DNA from: Sanderia malayensis
Lineage: Eukaryota > Cnidaria > Scyphozoa > Semaeostomeae > Pelagiidae
Assembly: GCA_013076295.1 (NCBI GenBank)
Contig: RQOL01000634.1
Span: forward strand, 62,001 to 126,000
Length of the DNA: 64,000 nucleotides
Direction: 5' to 3'
The notes under the pieces are model-generated. The model did not search any database, had not been told where the DNA came from, and saw only the letters and a program-made list of their open reading frames with translations. This document shows positions 43,971-55,559 of the stretch, in pieces; the first letter of the stretch is position 1, and each line of letters opens with the position of its first letter. Position numbers and translations under genes: made by a program.

Positions 43971-44528
43971 TCAATCTCTTACATTTGCAGTAGGCAATCG
44001 TTGAAGGTCCAAACTGTATCCTCTGTCACCGTGAAAGAACATCAATGGATACCTGAGAGGATCGGCACTTGGACTGGTGGCGTAAATCGTCATGAGATCT
44101 CCGTGTCTTGTTTGAACTTGCAGTTCTCTGTCGTCAGGATTTGGTGCACCTCCATTTTGTACAGTATATAAAGCTGCAATTTCTCTGGCAGTGGGATTAT
44201 CGTATCTGCGATCTTGTTGTGGGCGACCTGTGATGATCATTTTGAATGTCGGAACAGGCTGATCGTTTGCAATAGCTTGCTGCCGCTGTTCCTCCAATAT
44301 TTCACCCATGCTTCGAAAATGTTGTGCAAATCGATTGACTGCCATTAATTCATTCTGGAGAAGTGCAACAATGTCCAAATCAAGACGCTGTTCTCCTGCA
44401 GTGTTTTGCCGTTCCTGCAATGCTTGTTGCGTATCCATGATGTATAGTTCTGCATATTTTCTGGATCTGTCTGTTTCTGTTACACCTGTTATTGATTCGA
44501 AGCATAGGTTAGGGAAATAAAAATTCAA
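43971..44528 (-). CDS. Helitron Rep N-terminal region, copy A
   Basis: 185 codons. QARQHFRSMGEILEEQ-like and RYDNPTAREIAALYTVQNGG match the conserved segment before the HUH domain in Helitron proteins (Helitron-like N domain), as does PLRYPLMFFHGDRGYSLDL. The start near 44528 may be an intron acceptor rather than a true start. Confidence 0.8.
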   Translation of the reverse strand: MNFYFPNLCFESITGVTETDRSRKYAELYIMDTQQALQERQNTAGEQRLDLDIVALLQNELMAVNRFAQHFRSMGEILEEQRQQAIANDQPVPTFKMIITGRPQQDRRYDNPTAREIAALYTVQNGGAPNPDDRELQVQTRHGDLMTIYATSPSADPLRYPLMFFHGDRGYSLDLQRLPTANVRD

Positions 44529-44586
44529 TTGTAGCCAGCATAAACAAATAATACGTTTTATTGATAATGACTGGAATCATATTGTA

Positions 44587-44811
44587 TCAGTTACCAGTCA
44601 TGTGATATGCCTTTCCGTGAATTGTGATCACTGGTGGTCCAGCTCTGGCATGACGTGCAATATTAGCCTTCCATGATGCCATGACCATTAGTGAGTTGTA
44701 TTGGCGGAAGCACTTTAAGAAATACTTTGACTCGGCAGTATCACCCGTGTATAAATGCATGACACTGTTTGGAGGTGGTTGAACTGGATCCAGAGTGATT
44801 AAACCTCCCAT
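44587..44811 (-). CDS. Helitron N-terminal exon with CGxC-type cluster
   Basis: The frame contains LKCFRQYNSLMVMASWKANI and a C-terminal HGKAYHMTG, typical of the Helitron-like N domain (YNNALAMAS and GxVYH.G blocks in relatives). It probably splices to 43971-44528. Confidence 0.75.
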   Translation of the reverse strand: MGGLITLDPVQPPPNSVMHLYTGDTAESKYFLKCFRQYNSLMVMASWKANIARHARAGPPVITIHGKAYHMTGN

Positions 44812-44832
44812 GCAACACTTGTTGTATTGTTT

Positions 44833-45393
44833 TCAGGAGTTAAGTTCTTCTTTGAAGTACTTTGCACCACAATGAATACATGTTCTGTTCATTTTATTCA
44901 AGTGGTGTGGTAATGGGGAGAAGGGGATGAGGTTTTCAGCTTCATTGTTCTCGGGGACAGGGTTTTCAACTTGCATTTGCTGATCTTCAACTGGTTCTGG
45001 TATCTGATTTTCATCGGGTACTGGAACTACATCTTGCATTTCAATGTCTATAGGTTGTCCTGCTGCTGGAAGCCCTTGGTTCTGAATGGGAAGCTCTAGT
45101 TCCATGTCCATCTCCATTGGCTGTATCTCTGGAAGAGGATACTGTGCCGGAAATGGCTGATATTCAGGGGCTTCTAGCTGACGGTTTTCGAGCTGCATTT
45201 GTTGAAGATCGTTGACTGCTGCAAGTGGGTTATCCGCATTTCCTGCCTGTTGAGGTTGAAGCTGTTGATTGATCTCTCTGCAATGCTGCATATTATCCCG
45301 CACTTGATTTCTGCGTCTGTCACCGGTTATACTTCTCCTGGTCTTGCGCGGCATAGTGCAAGTTGTGATATGAAAAAGAAGTATAAAGTACAA
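44833..45393 (-). CDS. Helitron N-terminal Gln/Pro-rich protein region, copy A
   Basis: 186 codons. MPRKTRRSITGDRRRNQVRD near the start is a likely initiation point (about 45354). A long Pro/Gln/Glu-rich linker follows, then CIHCGAKYFKEE, the zinc-ribbon-like start of the Helitron N domain. The 3' end continues to 44587-44811 after an intron or frame change. Confidence 0.75.
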   Translation of the reverse strand: MYFILLFHITTCTMPRKTRRSITGDRRRNQVRDNMQHCREINQQLQPQQAGNADNPLAAVNDLQQMQLENRQLEAPEYQPFPAQYPLPEIQPMEMDMELELPIQNQGLPAAGQPIDIEMQDVVPVPDENQIPEPVEDQQMQVENPVPENNEAENLIPFSPLPHHLNKMNRTCIHCGAKYFKEELNS

Positions 45394-45450
45394 TTACGCA
45401 ATACTATTGTAAATGTTATTGCTTGTAGACAATGGCCTCGATAGCAACAA

Positions 45451-47858
45451 CAATGAAAATAATTATAGCCTTGTGTAAAGCTGCAACACAAAGAAGTAAA
45501 TATTATATATTTCAAGGGTATGGTAGTGTTAAGTATAGTGTTGTAAATAAATCATTATTAAAAAAGTAATGCTATGTAATATAATGTAAATTTGATGAAA
45601 ACCCTCACGTTAAACTGCGCTCGTTTCTGTACTGTAAACAGCTACTAAAATGGAAGAAAGTAAATTGAAATCAAAATTATTGTTGACATGAATAAACGAA
45701 TCATAAAAAGAGGCTCCGAAAACCTGTACGTAATGAAAGTTAACTTGTTGAATCCAGGGCAGTTATCAAGAATTCAACAAATTTGGTTACAGGGTAAATT
45801 TGTTAAAAACGGCGCCATAAATGTTTCTTCATAATATTCCAGATGCATAAAACAAAAATGATGTTTTTATCCGTGGTAAAGAGTAGCTCGCTGCACATAG
45901 GCTACATTTAAAAATCATAGGTAACAAAGATATCATTTCATAATTATTGAAAGAAGTTTGTAAAAGAGAGGTGTCCGTTATTTGAAAATCGACCAAAGTG
46001 GGCCTCTTTTTATAAAGTAAACAAATAATTAAAGAGGTATACTGAGAAGGAAAAACTGCAATGAATAAATTCATTTCTTACGGAGCCTTGTGTCTTTCAA
46101 AACTATGGTAAGAAAAGAAAGATAATAGTTATTAATAAACTTGAAATAAATATTTGATAAATATATGATGCCTGAACAACACGTAACCTGTTCTTGCCAT
46201 GAAATGCATAGAAAGAAGAGCAAAAATTATTGACATTATTAAGGGAAATAGCGATGAAAAAGCTTTTTAGGTTATAATGATAGGTTGTTAGAAAAAACAA
46301 CATTCGTAATACTTACTCAGCGATAAATAATTCCATATAATTATATCCTATCGATAACTTGGACAACTAAATTAAATTAGGCAAAATCTAATTGTGCGAA
46401 CAATCAGAGGCGGGATTTCTATTGTACTATACAGCTCCCACGATTGGTTTATACACGTCACGTGCTTAAAAAGGCGGGAAACTTGTTAGTGAAAAGGGAA
46501 TTCCCCTTCCTCCCTCAGAGTAGTTAGAAAGGTAGGAGGGAAAAATTGCACGTGAAATTGAATGACATCATTACATCATGGCCATGGCATGCCAAGTATA
46601 GTTTGATGAGGAAGAAACGCATGGTGAGAATCCAACTGCATCTTCTTAAATCATTTCCATCTGAAGAGTATGTATAAAGTATTTTGACTCACTGTTCAAA
46701 ATGTGTTAACTCCAGTTTCATTTTCTGAGTTTAGATTGCAAAAATCGCTTAAAAAGAATCATACTGGGAATAAATGACCACCGTTATCTGGTGCAACTGC
46801 AACATCGCATTCATGAAAGTGAATACCATGCATTGGGTAAGTTATTAAGTGAAGGTTTTGCAACGAAATCATGTCAACATTTGTATCTGATAAAGCTTTC
46901 TGAATTATTGAAAATGTGATTGAAATATTAAAAATACTGGAACATATAATTTGGAACATTTGGAACATATAAAATAAGAACATTTGGAACATATAATATG
47001 AACAAATATATTAGGAATAAAACTTTGACCATGCATGAACAAAAAATGTGAAATGTTTTAAAAATTTTTTGTATGGAAAAGTGGATAATTTTACTTTATA
47101 TTTTGTGTTAATGTAGTGGTTTTGATTTTATGATTGTCTCTTTCATGCATGGTCAAAAACAGGACATGTGTAAATTAGTTAAGAAACTATTTACACATGT
47201 CCTGCATAATTTTTATAGCCCTTTGGGTGGGCATGGCCACCATCAAAGTTCTAGAAAATTCTTGGGTGGCCTTCCCACCCTTTTTATCCACTTTTTGTTT
47301 TCTTTGGCCTTTACCAATTTTGATAAAGGCCTCCTTTTGTGATCTGTGAATACACAATTATGTTACAGGTTGTTTTTTGGTGGAAGGATATTATACAATA
47401 TTTGGAACATATCAATAGAACAACTGAGCTTCAAATACAGAAGGTATACTTACACTATATCTTTTGTGGGGAGTCTCCTCCCCTCCTTGTCAACCAAGGA
47501 GAACTTTTTGTTCCTGCCCAATTCTTCGAATTGGGCAGCACACTCCCTTTTTAGACCATAAATGTCTTTGTATGTTATTTCCTAGCATACGAAAGCAAAG
47601 ATATGAATTAATTATAGTGAAGTGCTTAAAAACTGATGAAATATGAATTAATATATTAGCTATAATTACTTTGACTTGATCACGAAGCCATATAACAATT
47701 TGTTTTTCCGGTTCTGGCTTTCTTTTGGCACTTGTAGCCATAGCGAACCTTAAAGCAAACAAATAACAGTTGTTTTTTTTTCATAAGAATCATTGATATG
47801 TGAAAAACAAAATATATTTACATGAAGCAGTACTGATGTAAAATAATATAATATCATA
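45451..47858. other. No gene recognised
   Basis: AT-rich. Short repeats of TTTGGAACATATAA occur near 46940-46995 and 47395. A perfect hairpin lies at 47160-47204. The 5' end of Helitron copy A may be in the first kilobase, but I could not place it. Confidence 0.4.
47160..47204. repeat. Inverted repeat with 16-bp perfect arms
   Basis: CAGGACATGTGTAAAT at 47160-47175 pairs with ATTTACACATGTCCTG at 47189-47204; pairing resumes (AGTT/AACT) after a one-base bulge. TGCATGGTCAAAAAC beside it is also found inverted at about 47027. Confidence 0.85.
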
Positions 47859-48880
47859 CAAAATCCAAGGACAGTTGCCAAACTGCAAATACTGGAAAAG
47901 CAATAAGATGGTGATTCAAATTGTAAGTAGTAAGTTATACATATGCTTTGTGAACATAATATTAATGGAGAATCTCATTATGTAAATGACACTGAAAGAA
48001 AAGTACATACCAAAATATGAACAAAGTGGAATTCAAAGGCCAAACTGGAAATGGTGGAAAAAAAATAAGATAATTGTGGTTGAAATGGTAAGTAGTAAGT
48101 TATACCTATGCTTGGTGAAGATAATAGTAATGGAGAATCTCATTATCTTATTAACATGGAAATGAAAGCACATACCGAAAATCTGAAGAAAATTAAAAAT
48201 AAAGGGCAACTGCCAAACTGCAAATACTGGAAAAAGATAATTGTGATTTAAATGGTAAGTAGTAATTTATACATATGGTTGGTGATCATAATAGTAATGG
48301 AGAATCTCATTATCTAATTAACATTGAACTGAAAGTACATAGCGAAAATCTGAACGAAATAAAAATGAACGGGCAACTGCCAAACTGCAAATACTGAAAA
48401 AGAAGAAGATAATTGTGATTTAAATGCTAAGTAGTAAGTTGTACATATGCTTGGTGAAGACAATAGTAATGGAGAACCTCATTATGCAAGTACTATTAAA
48501 CTGAAAGTACATACCGAAAATGTGCTAAAAAAGAAATTAGATCAATACAACGGGCAACTACCAAACTGCAAATACTGGAAAAAGAATAAGATAATTGTGA
48601 TTGAAATGGTAAGTAGTAAGTTACATATATGGTTGGTGATCATAATAGTAATGGAGAATCTCATTATCTAATTAACATTGAACTGAAAGTACATACCGAA
48701 AATCTGAATGAAATAAAAATGAACGGGCAACTGCCAAACTGCAAATACTGAAAAAGAAGAAGATAATTGTGATTTAAATGCTAAGTAGTAAGTTACACAT
48801 CTGGTTGGTGATCATAATAGTAAAGGAAAATCTCATCATCCAAGTAGCATTGGACTGAAAATACATACCGAAATCTTTTT
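47858..48880 (+). repeat. 165-180-bp tandem repeat, about six units
   Basis: The core CAACTGCCAAACTGCAAATA recurs near 47870, 48037 (diverged), 48206, 48371, 48552 and 48728. Each unit also has ATAATTGTGATTGAAATGG followed by GTAAGTAGTAAGTT, then GGTTGGTGATCATAATAGTA and GGAGAATCTCATTATC. One unit is open for 74 codons (48447-48671). The array is degenerate in length. Confidence 0.85.
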
Positions 48881-49800
48881 TTCTCATAGGAAGGTTCAAC
48901 AACGAAAACTAAACGAAGACTGGAAAAGGAATATCATCAGTGATTAAATACATGGAAATAGTTGTGCATGTAATAAAAAATTCGGGTATTATTTGTAAAT
49001 GTCTTTATTAATATGTAAAAGTATAAATTATTAGTAATGAGTTAAAAACAATTTACCTGTTGACTTGTGGCTCTACTTTTGACAGTGATGAACACGAAAG
49101 GAAAATATTTTTGGCGCGTTGCGTTGTGAAGATAATTTTGAATATGAACACCATGGCAACAGATTAAAGATGGCCTCGTATAATAAAATATAGATAACTG
49201 AAATCGAGGCCTCCTGGAAATGTCACAGAATGCGTAAATATTGTTAGTATGTGTGGTGGAAATACCCTGGTAGTGGCCTGATAGTGTGAAATTTAGTTAT
49301 GAGAAATGACTACAGAAAATGAAGACTTTTCAAGAGAAGCATATGTAATGTTGCACGCTTCACTGGTAAATTATATTCAGGTAAATAGTACATTTATGTT
49401 GTAAGATATACAGTTTTTGTTACAACTATAATTTACAACTATAAGTTTAAATTCAAGTCATGTCCTTTGAACCTTTGTTGTGTGTTCTTAATATTCTATC
49501 ATCAATTGTGCATTTTCTTCATTCTCTGTGTATTTATCAACGAAGGGTACTACAAAGTATGGAAATAAATTAACAAATTGGAGCACATATGATTGCCTAC
49601 AAAGACTTAAAAAACTGCTTGAACTTGCTATTAAATGCAACACTAAAAATAAAAATATAAATACAATGCTACATACCAAAAAATACTATACATGAACATG
49701 CAATACTATACTGTTTCCTACTATATATATATAATCATCCAATACTATCTTCTATCATACTATATCTAATATATCTAATATATATGTTGTATATTATCAA
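48881..49800. other. No gene recognised
   Basis: AT-rich stretch without conserved frames. It ends in ATAC/TATA-rich simple sequence (49670-49790) leading into satellite units. Confidence 0.4.
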
Positions 49801-49804
49801 GAAA

Positions 49805-50055
49805 CATTGCCTGATAGGGCACACTTCGTGCGCTGCATTCGCTAACAGCATGCCTCTTTCAACCCCACTTACAATGGGTTAGCTCGCTGCGCTCGCCTGT
49901 GGTTGGCGCACTTCGTGCGCTGCATTCGCTCACGCTCATGCCCCTTTAAACCCCACGTACAAAGGGTTAGCTCGCTGCGCTCGCCTGTCTATCTATTATC
50001 AAGAAACATTGACTGATAGGGCGCACTTCGTGCGCTGCATTCGCTTACGCTCATG
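49805..50055. repeat. 115-bp satellite units (two to three)
   Basis: Carries CGCACTTCGTGCGCTGCATT, CCTCTTTCAACCCCAC and GGTTAGCTCGCTGCGCTCGC as in the main array at 54681-55480, with one internal shortening near 49900. Confidence 0.88.
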
Positions 50056-50059
50056 CCCA

Positions 50060-50380
50060 TGCATTATAAACCTACTATATACCTACTATACAAACATACT
50101 ATACCTACTATACCTATTATACAAACATACTATACTTACTATACTATACCTACTATAAAAACATACTATACCTACTATACCTACTATAAAAACATACTAC
50201 ACATACTATACATACTATACCTACAATACAAACATACTATACTTACTATAAAAACATACTATACCTACTATAAAAACATACTATACCTATTATACCTACT
50301 TTACAAACATACTATACCTACTATACCTACTAAAAAAACATACTATACATACTATACGTACTATACAAACATACAAACAC
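50060..50380. repeat. TACTATACC microsatellite in N4
   Basis: ACATACTATACCTACTATA-type units. Same motif family and same position relative to the Helitron end as elsewhere in the window. Confidence 0.9.
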
Positions 50381-51548
50381 TTTGCGAACATTTAAATGAG
50401 GAAAATCGTGCAATTAGCGCCTGAAAAATTCATAACTTTGACTTTGTTTTCATTGGGCCTAAGCGTTGCAAGCATGCCGAAGCAACGCTTACTACAAAAA
50501 CAACAACTATTTCAACTTAAAATACAAAACAAAGCTATCACCTGTGTTTTTTATTGTCTTCTGAAACTCTCCAGGGTCTTTGAAATAAATAGTAGTTTTT
50601 TGCAAAGATAATTCAGATGGTAAAACACTTTGAAAGGCCCCTTTGTGTGCAAAACAAAAACATGCATCCTCTTCTCCAGAAGTAAAGTACCTGCTGCAAC
50701 GGAGGGCGAAAAACGAAAAACGATAGACAACGCACGTGGGTCGCGCAAAAGAGCCAATCAAATTGCAGAAAAAGGCGAAACGGGTCACGTGAAGAGCGAA
50801 CACTTTGTTCGAAAATGGAGTTTGCGACGCGAATTTGGAAGTTTCGCCACCGTAAACTGTAGTTTTTTCGTGATAGCACAATTAGCAGAATAATTAATGG
50901 AATAATTCAATAATTAGGAAGAAAATCGAAAAACAAAATCCATTACCCTGGTTAAAATAATAAAACTAAACTTTCAGTGTGAATTTCATAGCCATATACT
51001 CACATACAAAAAAGCCTTTGTGATCACACGGTTCGCCGTTTCGGCCCATTGTTTTTGGGCGTTCGACCTATTGTTTCGGGTCGAATCTATTGTTTTTGGC
51101 AAGGAAAGTGCGTCGTCACGTGATATCACAGAATATATATAATAGACTTAAAGACTCGAATACTCGTAGAATAAAGTAGCAAATTTGCGTGATAAATTAC
51201 TGGTGCCGAAGAATTGGTGAGATTACGAAGAAAACCAATTTTGAGGGTTAACAGTAATAAATGTCAATAATCCAACAATGTAAACTGAAATATAATTAAT
51301 AACAAAAATAAGCAGAAGGCTATTAAATCATACTCATACATACTCTCAGCAACTCAGATTCTGTAATCATTCCGAGTTAAAGCATAGTGAAGAAGCTTCA
51401 TTTCTTGCTGATCAGTTAAAGTTATTCGTTTTTCAACATTGTTTTAAAAGCGGATTATGCACAAATCCATCTACGCACACAAGACCAAGTGAAGTTGGGT
51501 TAGAGCTTTCTTTGTCTTTCTTAGATCTTTCTGTATCGTTAACCAACC

Positions 51549-52260
51549 ATGGCAAATGACTATGACAACAATGTTGTAGGACAACAAAATATGGGTCAAC
51601 CGATTCCAGCCCCAGGTATGTCCCCTACCTTTCAACAGGGGGGTCAAGCGAGTTTTCCAAGTATCCCCGGCTTTTTACAGGTCGCACCATCTATGCTACC
51701 TTCCTCATCAGCCGATTCTGTGGGTGAAAATTCTACCCCAGGGCCATCGGGCAACCAAGCTTCATCTCCAAGCCTAACTCTTCGAAACATGGCAAATTTG
51801 TCCCAAGATGGTTGGTTCTTGCCACCTCAGCAATGGATGTCCTTGTCATCCCTGCCAGCTGTTTCTGTGATGGGTAGCTTGCCGCTTGTCCCAGGTTTCC
51901 TTGTGGGATTGATAGAGCAGGAAAAGTTTGTTATCTTTATGCTCCTGCTGCTGTGCAACATTGAGAATTTGCCCTTAACGTCCCCGCAAAACCTACAACT
52001 TGATTGCCTTGCTAAAACATTGCAACCAGTTCGCACGTTTGAAGATTGGGCCGTTTTTGCATCCATCATGATTAAAAATGCAGCACACAAGCTTCCATCA
52101 TTATTGGCCTATTTCATAACAATTGCAAAGGCGCACAGGGATGTCCCGGGCTTAGGGTGGCATCCCTAGGACACTGCATTTAGAAAACAAGCAGCCAACA
52201 ATCCATTGCTTGCAAGGGCGACAGTTCACCCCTAGCTTTATTTGGCCACTGTTTTGACAT
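51549..52260 (+). pseudogene. DIRS-like Gag
   Basis: Starts MANDYDNNVVGQQNMGQPIP at 51549. The first 100 residues are Pro/Ser/Gln-rich, followed by a helical capsid-like region. The conserved YDTAFRKQAANNP-type block (DTAFRKQAANNPLLA here) lies just after a TAG at 52167-52169, and a second in-frame TAG follows about 25 codons later, also after CCC. The frame continues past both (LYLATVLTSRVKKVG), so this is one protein with two nonsense codons. Confidence 0.65.
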
Positions 52261-52879
52261 CCAGGGTAAAAAAGGTGGGGCAAGTGTCCGCAGGACAGTC
52301 GCATGTCAAACCTCTGCTGTCCGGACAGAGGAATCAATCGAGTACATGCAGATCATGGAATTTTTCCTCTTGCAAATTCAGCACAATGCATTTATGCCCA
52401 CTGATGTTATCTCTGCGAAGGCAACCACAGAGCACAAGTTTATTCTTCAGCCAAAGCTACTGCCTTACAAGGTGATGACAACCGTAGATGCCATCATTCC
52501 CCTTCTCCAGTGTCATCTGTCAAAAGCCGCACTCAAAATTACTATATTTTGAGCACTCAAAATCACTATATTTTGATATTTTAGACAATTTAATTTATTT
52601 GTTTCCTTTGCCTACTGTGATAACAACTTTGCGAATTTACTCTTGCTGACTCGAACTTACTGATTATTTGCATTTGTCTTCTCATCCCAATGCGAAATGG
52701 GTTCTTGAGGGACTTATGTTTGGTGTAAATATTGCTTTATGTGGGGCTCGGATTATTGGTTTATGTGCCACTATCAGCGACTCGGAATTGCCTGTCAGCC
52801 ATTCGTCAGCCAGAGGTAATCGATAAATACATAACTGACGAGCTCTGCGGCATGATGGACGGCCCTTTCTCCGCGCTCG

Positions 52880-53260
52880 CCCTGCCGTGCATGATAACCA
52901 ATCGTTTTGGTGTGATTCCCAAGTCAACTTCCGGAAAGTGGCATATGATCACAGACTTTTCTTTATCTTTTCAGACTTATCTTTTCCGCCTAACAATAGT
53001 GTCAATGATTTCATCCTGAACGGTAACATAGAGGTCTCTTATGCTGGCATTTCAGAAGCGATATCAAAGATTATGATACTTGGTCGAGATACTATCATGG
53101 CCAAATTTGATATCAAACGAGCTTACCGCCTTCTCCCAGTCGGGTCGGTGCACCGTTGCTTCTTGGCATGTCCTGGAAGGTTACTACTTTGTTGACCTTG
53201 CCTTGCCATTTGGCTTACGCTCAGCCCCGAAGATCTTCACTTGCTTCCGCGACATTTTGC
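52880..53260 (+). pseudogene. DIRS-type reverse transcriptase fragment
   Basis: Pieces in different frames: RFGVIPKSTSGKWHMITD, then SFPPNNSVNDFI, then DTIMAKFDIKRAYRLLPV (catalytic Asp of motif A), and VDLALPFGLRSAPKIFTCF. The LPFGLRSAPKIF block is diagnostic for DIRS RTs. At least three frame changes are present. The YxDD block and RNase H are not visible. Confidence 0.75.
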
Positions 53261-53692
53261 AATCAATTTTTGAAAATAATGGCCCACAGGCCAGGAGCGG
53301 CGGACACTGCTATGACTGCTATGAGTCTTATAGCAATTTTTTGTTCAGCTAAAATCTTTTTATTTGATGAAAATGAAAAGTTTAGCAGTTCTTTACAAGC
53401 GAAAACACCTCTTTCCAATTTCCATGATTCCGGCTTTTCGCTTTCTCCATTTAAAGATACCCCTGTCATTATACACTAATATCATTACGTGATAATTATT
53501 TTTTTCTATTGATAACCCAACAAAGCATTTTGCCACTATATCATTGTCTGGATACTCAACATACCAGCACCATCTATCACAGCCAAGCCCTGTTTACCAT
53601 GGCACGCTATGACTTTCTTCAATCTCATAGCATGGGAAGTAGAAAACAATTGATGAGAGAACTCACCAGTGATGTACTTCCCTTGTCAATAG

Positions 53693-53728
53693 TATAGTAA
53701 TGACGTGGCATGCTACGTCATTACTATA
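53693..53728. repeat. 36-bp near-perfect palindrome
   Basis: TATAGTAATGACGT at 53693-53706 is inverted at 53715-53728, with GCATGC at the centre and one mismatched pair. Two GAATTC sites and five GTCA repeats (53773-53793) follow closely. Confidence 0.85.
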
Positions 53729-54680
53729 CGAATTCTCAAGAATTCATAGCACTGGTCAAGTCTGCTTTTAGCGTCAGTCAGTCAGTCAGTCAGAGTGTAT
53801 GCTTAGAATAACGATCTCAAAGGTTTAAACATGATTCATATTGCATCGAGTAGTGTTCGTTGGGGTATCTCGAAACTTTTTAGTCTGTTACAATCTCAAT
53901 CCCATGTCCTCGTGTTAGTTTAAAAGACTGTTCTCCACTGTCCAAATCAACTTTGAACTGGAAATCACAAACCACCATGAGTTGTTGTGGATGGCCTAAC
54001 ACAATCACTCAACATAGTTTTCGCGTTGGCCTTCCGGATTTCGGATTTCTTAATTCAAGCCATGGGGCGTTGGTCCAGTGATGCTGACAAGGTTTATACA
54101 AAACTGTCTCCGAGCCAATTATTGTCAGACTCTCAAATTTTGTTGTACTTGGTTCGGTAGTTTTCTCTAAATAACTTTCATGTTTTTGTGCTTTAATTTT
54201 GCATAGCTTATTTTGTTATATTCATTTTGATTACTTCATTCGCCTACTTAACTTCATTGTATTATGTAGACCTTCCCATAGTCGGTCGACCTCCGGTCGA
54301 AATGGCGATTCTCATTGTTTTTGTTTGTTCTGTCTCTTACTGCGACGATAGAAATTGCACATGGTTTATGTCCAGCAACTCGAGTAGTCGGGGATGGGGG
54401 TTCCTAGCAAGACTAACCCAAGTTTGACGTCGACAAAACCTTGATAATTAATTAGTGAAGTCACACTCTCAGCAATTCAGATTCTGTAATCATTCCGAGT
54501 TAAAGCATAGTGAAGATGCTCCATTTCTCCCACCTACCCTTTCCTCTTTTATTGTTTGTTTGATTTAAATTATGATTTCAGTCATTAGTCTGCAGCTTAA
54601 CCAGTTCAGTTATTACTAGGGGTCATCACTCGCTTCGCTCGTTCGCCCCTGCCCGTCAAATAAAAAAAGCTTAATCTGGT

Positions 54681-55480
54681 TGGCGCACTTTGTGCGCTGC
54701 ATTCGCTTACGCTTATGCCTCTTTCAACCTCACATGCAATGGCTTAGCTCGCTGCGCTCGCCTGTCTATCTATTATCAAGAAACATTCATTGATAAGGCG
54801 CACTTCGTGCGCTGCATTCGCTTATGCTCATGCCTCTTTCAACCCCACGTGCAATGGGTTAGCTCGCTACGCTCGCCTGTCTATCTATCATCATGAAACA
54901 TTGATTGATAAGGCGCACTTCGTGCGCTGCATTCGCTTACGCTCATGCCTCTTTCAACCCCACGAGCTATGGGTTAGCTCGCTACGCTCGCCTGTCTATC
55001 TATCATCATGAAACATTGATTGATAAGGCGCACTTCGTGCGCTGCATTCGCTTACGCTCATGCCTCTTTCAACCCCACATGCAATGGGTTAGCTCGCTAC
55101 GCTCGCCTGTCTATCTATCATCATGAAACATTGCTTGATAGGGAGCACTTCGTGCGCTGCATTCGCTTACGCTCATGCCTCTTTCAACCCCACGTGCAAT
55201 GGGTTAGCTCGCTACGCTCGCCTGTCTATCTATTATCATGAAACATTGATTGATAGGGCTCACTTCATGCGCTGCATTCGCTTACGCTCGTGCCTCGTTC
55301 AACCCCACGTGCAATGGGTTAGCTCGCTACGCTCGCCTGTCTATCTATCATCATGAAACATTGCTTGATAGGGCGCACTTCGTGCGCTGCATTCGCTTAC
55401 GCTCATGCCTCTTTCAACCCCACGTGCAATGGGTTAGCTCGCTACGCTCGCTCCTGTGGTAGGCGCACTTCGTGCGCTCT
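54681..55480. repeat. 115-bp satellite array, about seven units
   Basis: Units begin near 54682, 54797, 54912, 55027, 55142, 55256 and 55371, with a partial unit at 55461. The unit includes the hairpin GCGCACTTCGTGCGC, CCTCTTTCAACCCCACGTGC, GGTTAGCTCGCTACGCTCGC and CTGTCTATCTATCATCATGA. Open frames of 60-77 codons recur with the period and are not genes. The start of the unit resembles the Helitron 3' subterminal sequence just before it. Confidence 0.95.
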
Positions 55481-55559
55481 CTTCTGCCTACTACTCTTAT
55501 AACAGTTTGGCTCACCTGATAACCCCTTATCATAAGCCTCGTAAATAAGCCTCATTGGT

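Larger units (their letters stand above)
37362..45450 (-). mobile_element. Helitron copy A, nearly complete
   Basis: The minus-strand 3' end is the hairpin GAGCGAAGCGAG followed by TGATGACCCCTAG, ending at 37362, and the next base is T as expected for A/T insertion. Going upstream: microsatellite and 115-bp satellite units (37467-38105), a 1.8-kb non-coding tract (38130-39930) shared with copy B, then helicase, Rep and N-terminal exons up to 45393. The 5' TC end was not found; 45450 is approximate. A premature stop lies in the helicase (about 41022). Confidence 0.82.
49800..51146 (-). mobile_element. Non-autonomous Helitron N4
   Basis: The minus-strand 5' end TCTATTATATATATTC at 51146 is followed by TGTGATATCACGTGACG, as in N0. 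The body 50390-51140 resembles 4900-5690. Then come a TACTATACC array (50060-50380) and 115-bp satellite units (49805-50055). A CTAG-plus-hairpin 3' end is not visible, so the low-coordinate border is uncertain. Confidence 0.62.
51342..54528 (+). mobile_element. DIRS-like retroelement between direct repeats, decayed
   Basis: A 64-bp direct repeat (ACTCTCAGCAACTCAGATTC...) occurs at 51342-51405 and 54465-54528 with few differences. Between them are a Gag-like frame (51549-52260) and DIRS-type reverse transcriptase (52880-53260), both broken. DIRS/Ngaro elements use direct or split repeats and a tyrosine recombinase; I find no recombinase, so about 2 kb is probably missing. Confidence 0.65.

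Noticed and set aside
54690..55462. Series of 66-77-codon frames repeating every 115 bases
   Set aside because: They follow the satellite period and restart in each unit, with no conserved start context or homology.
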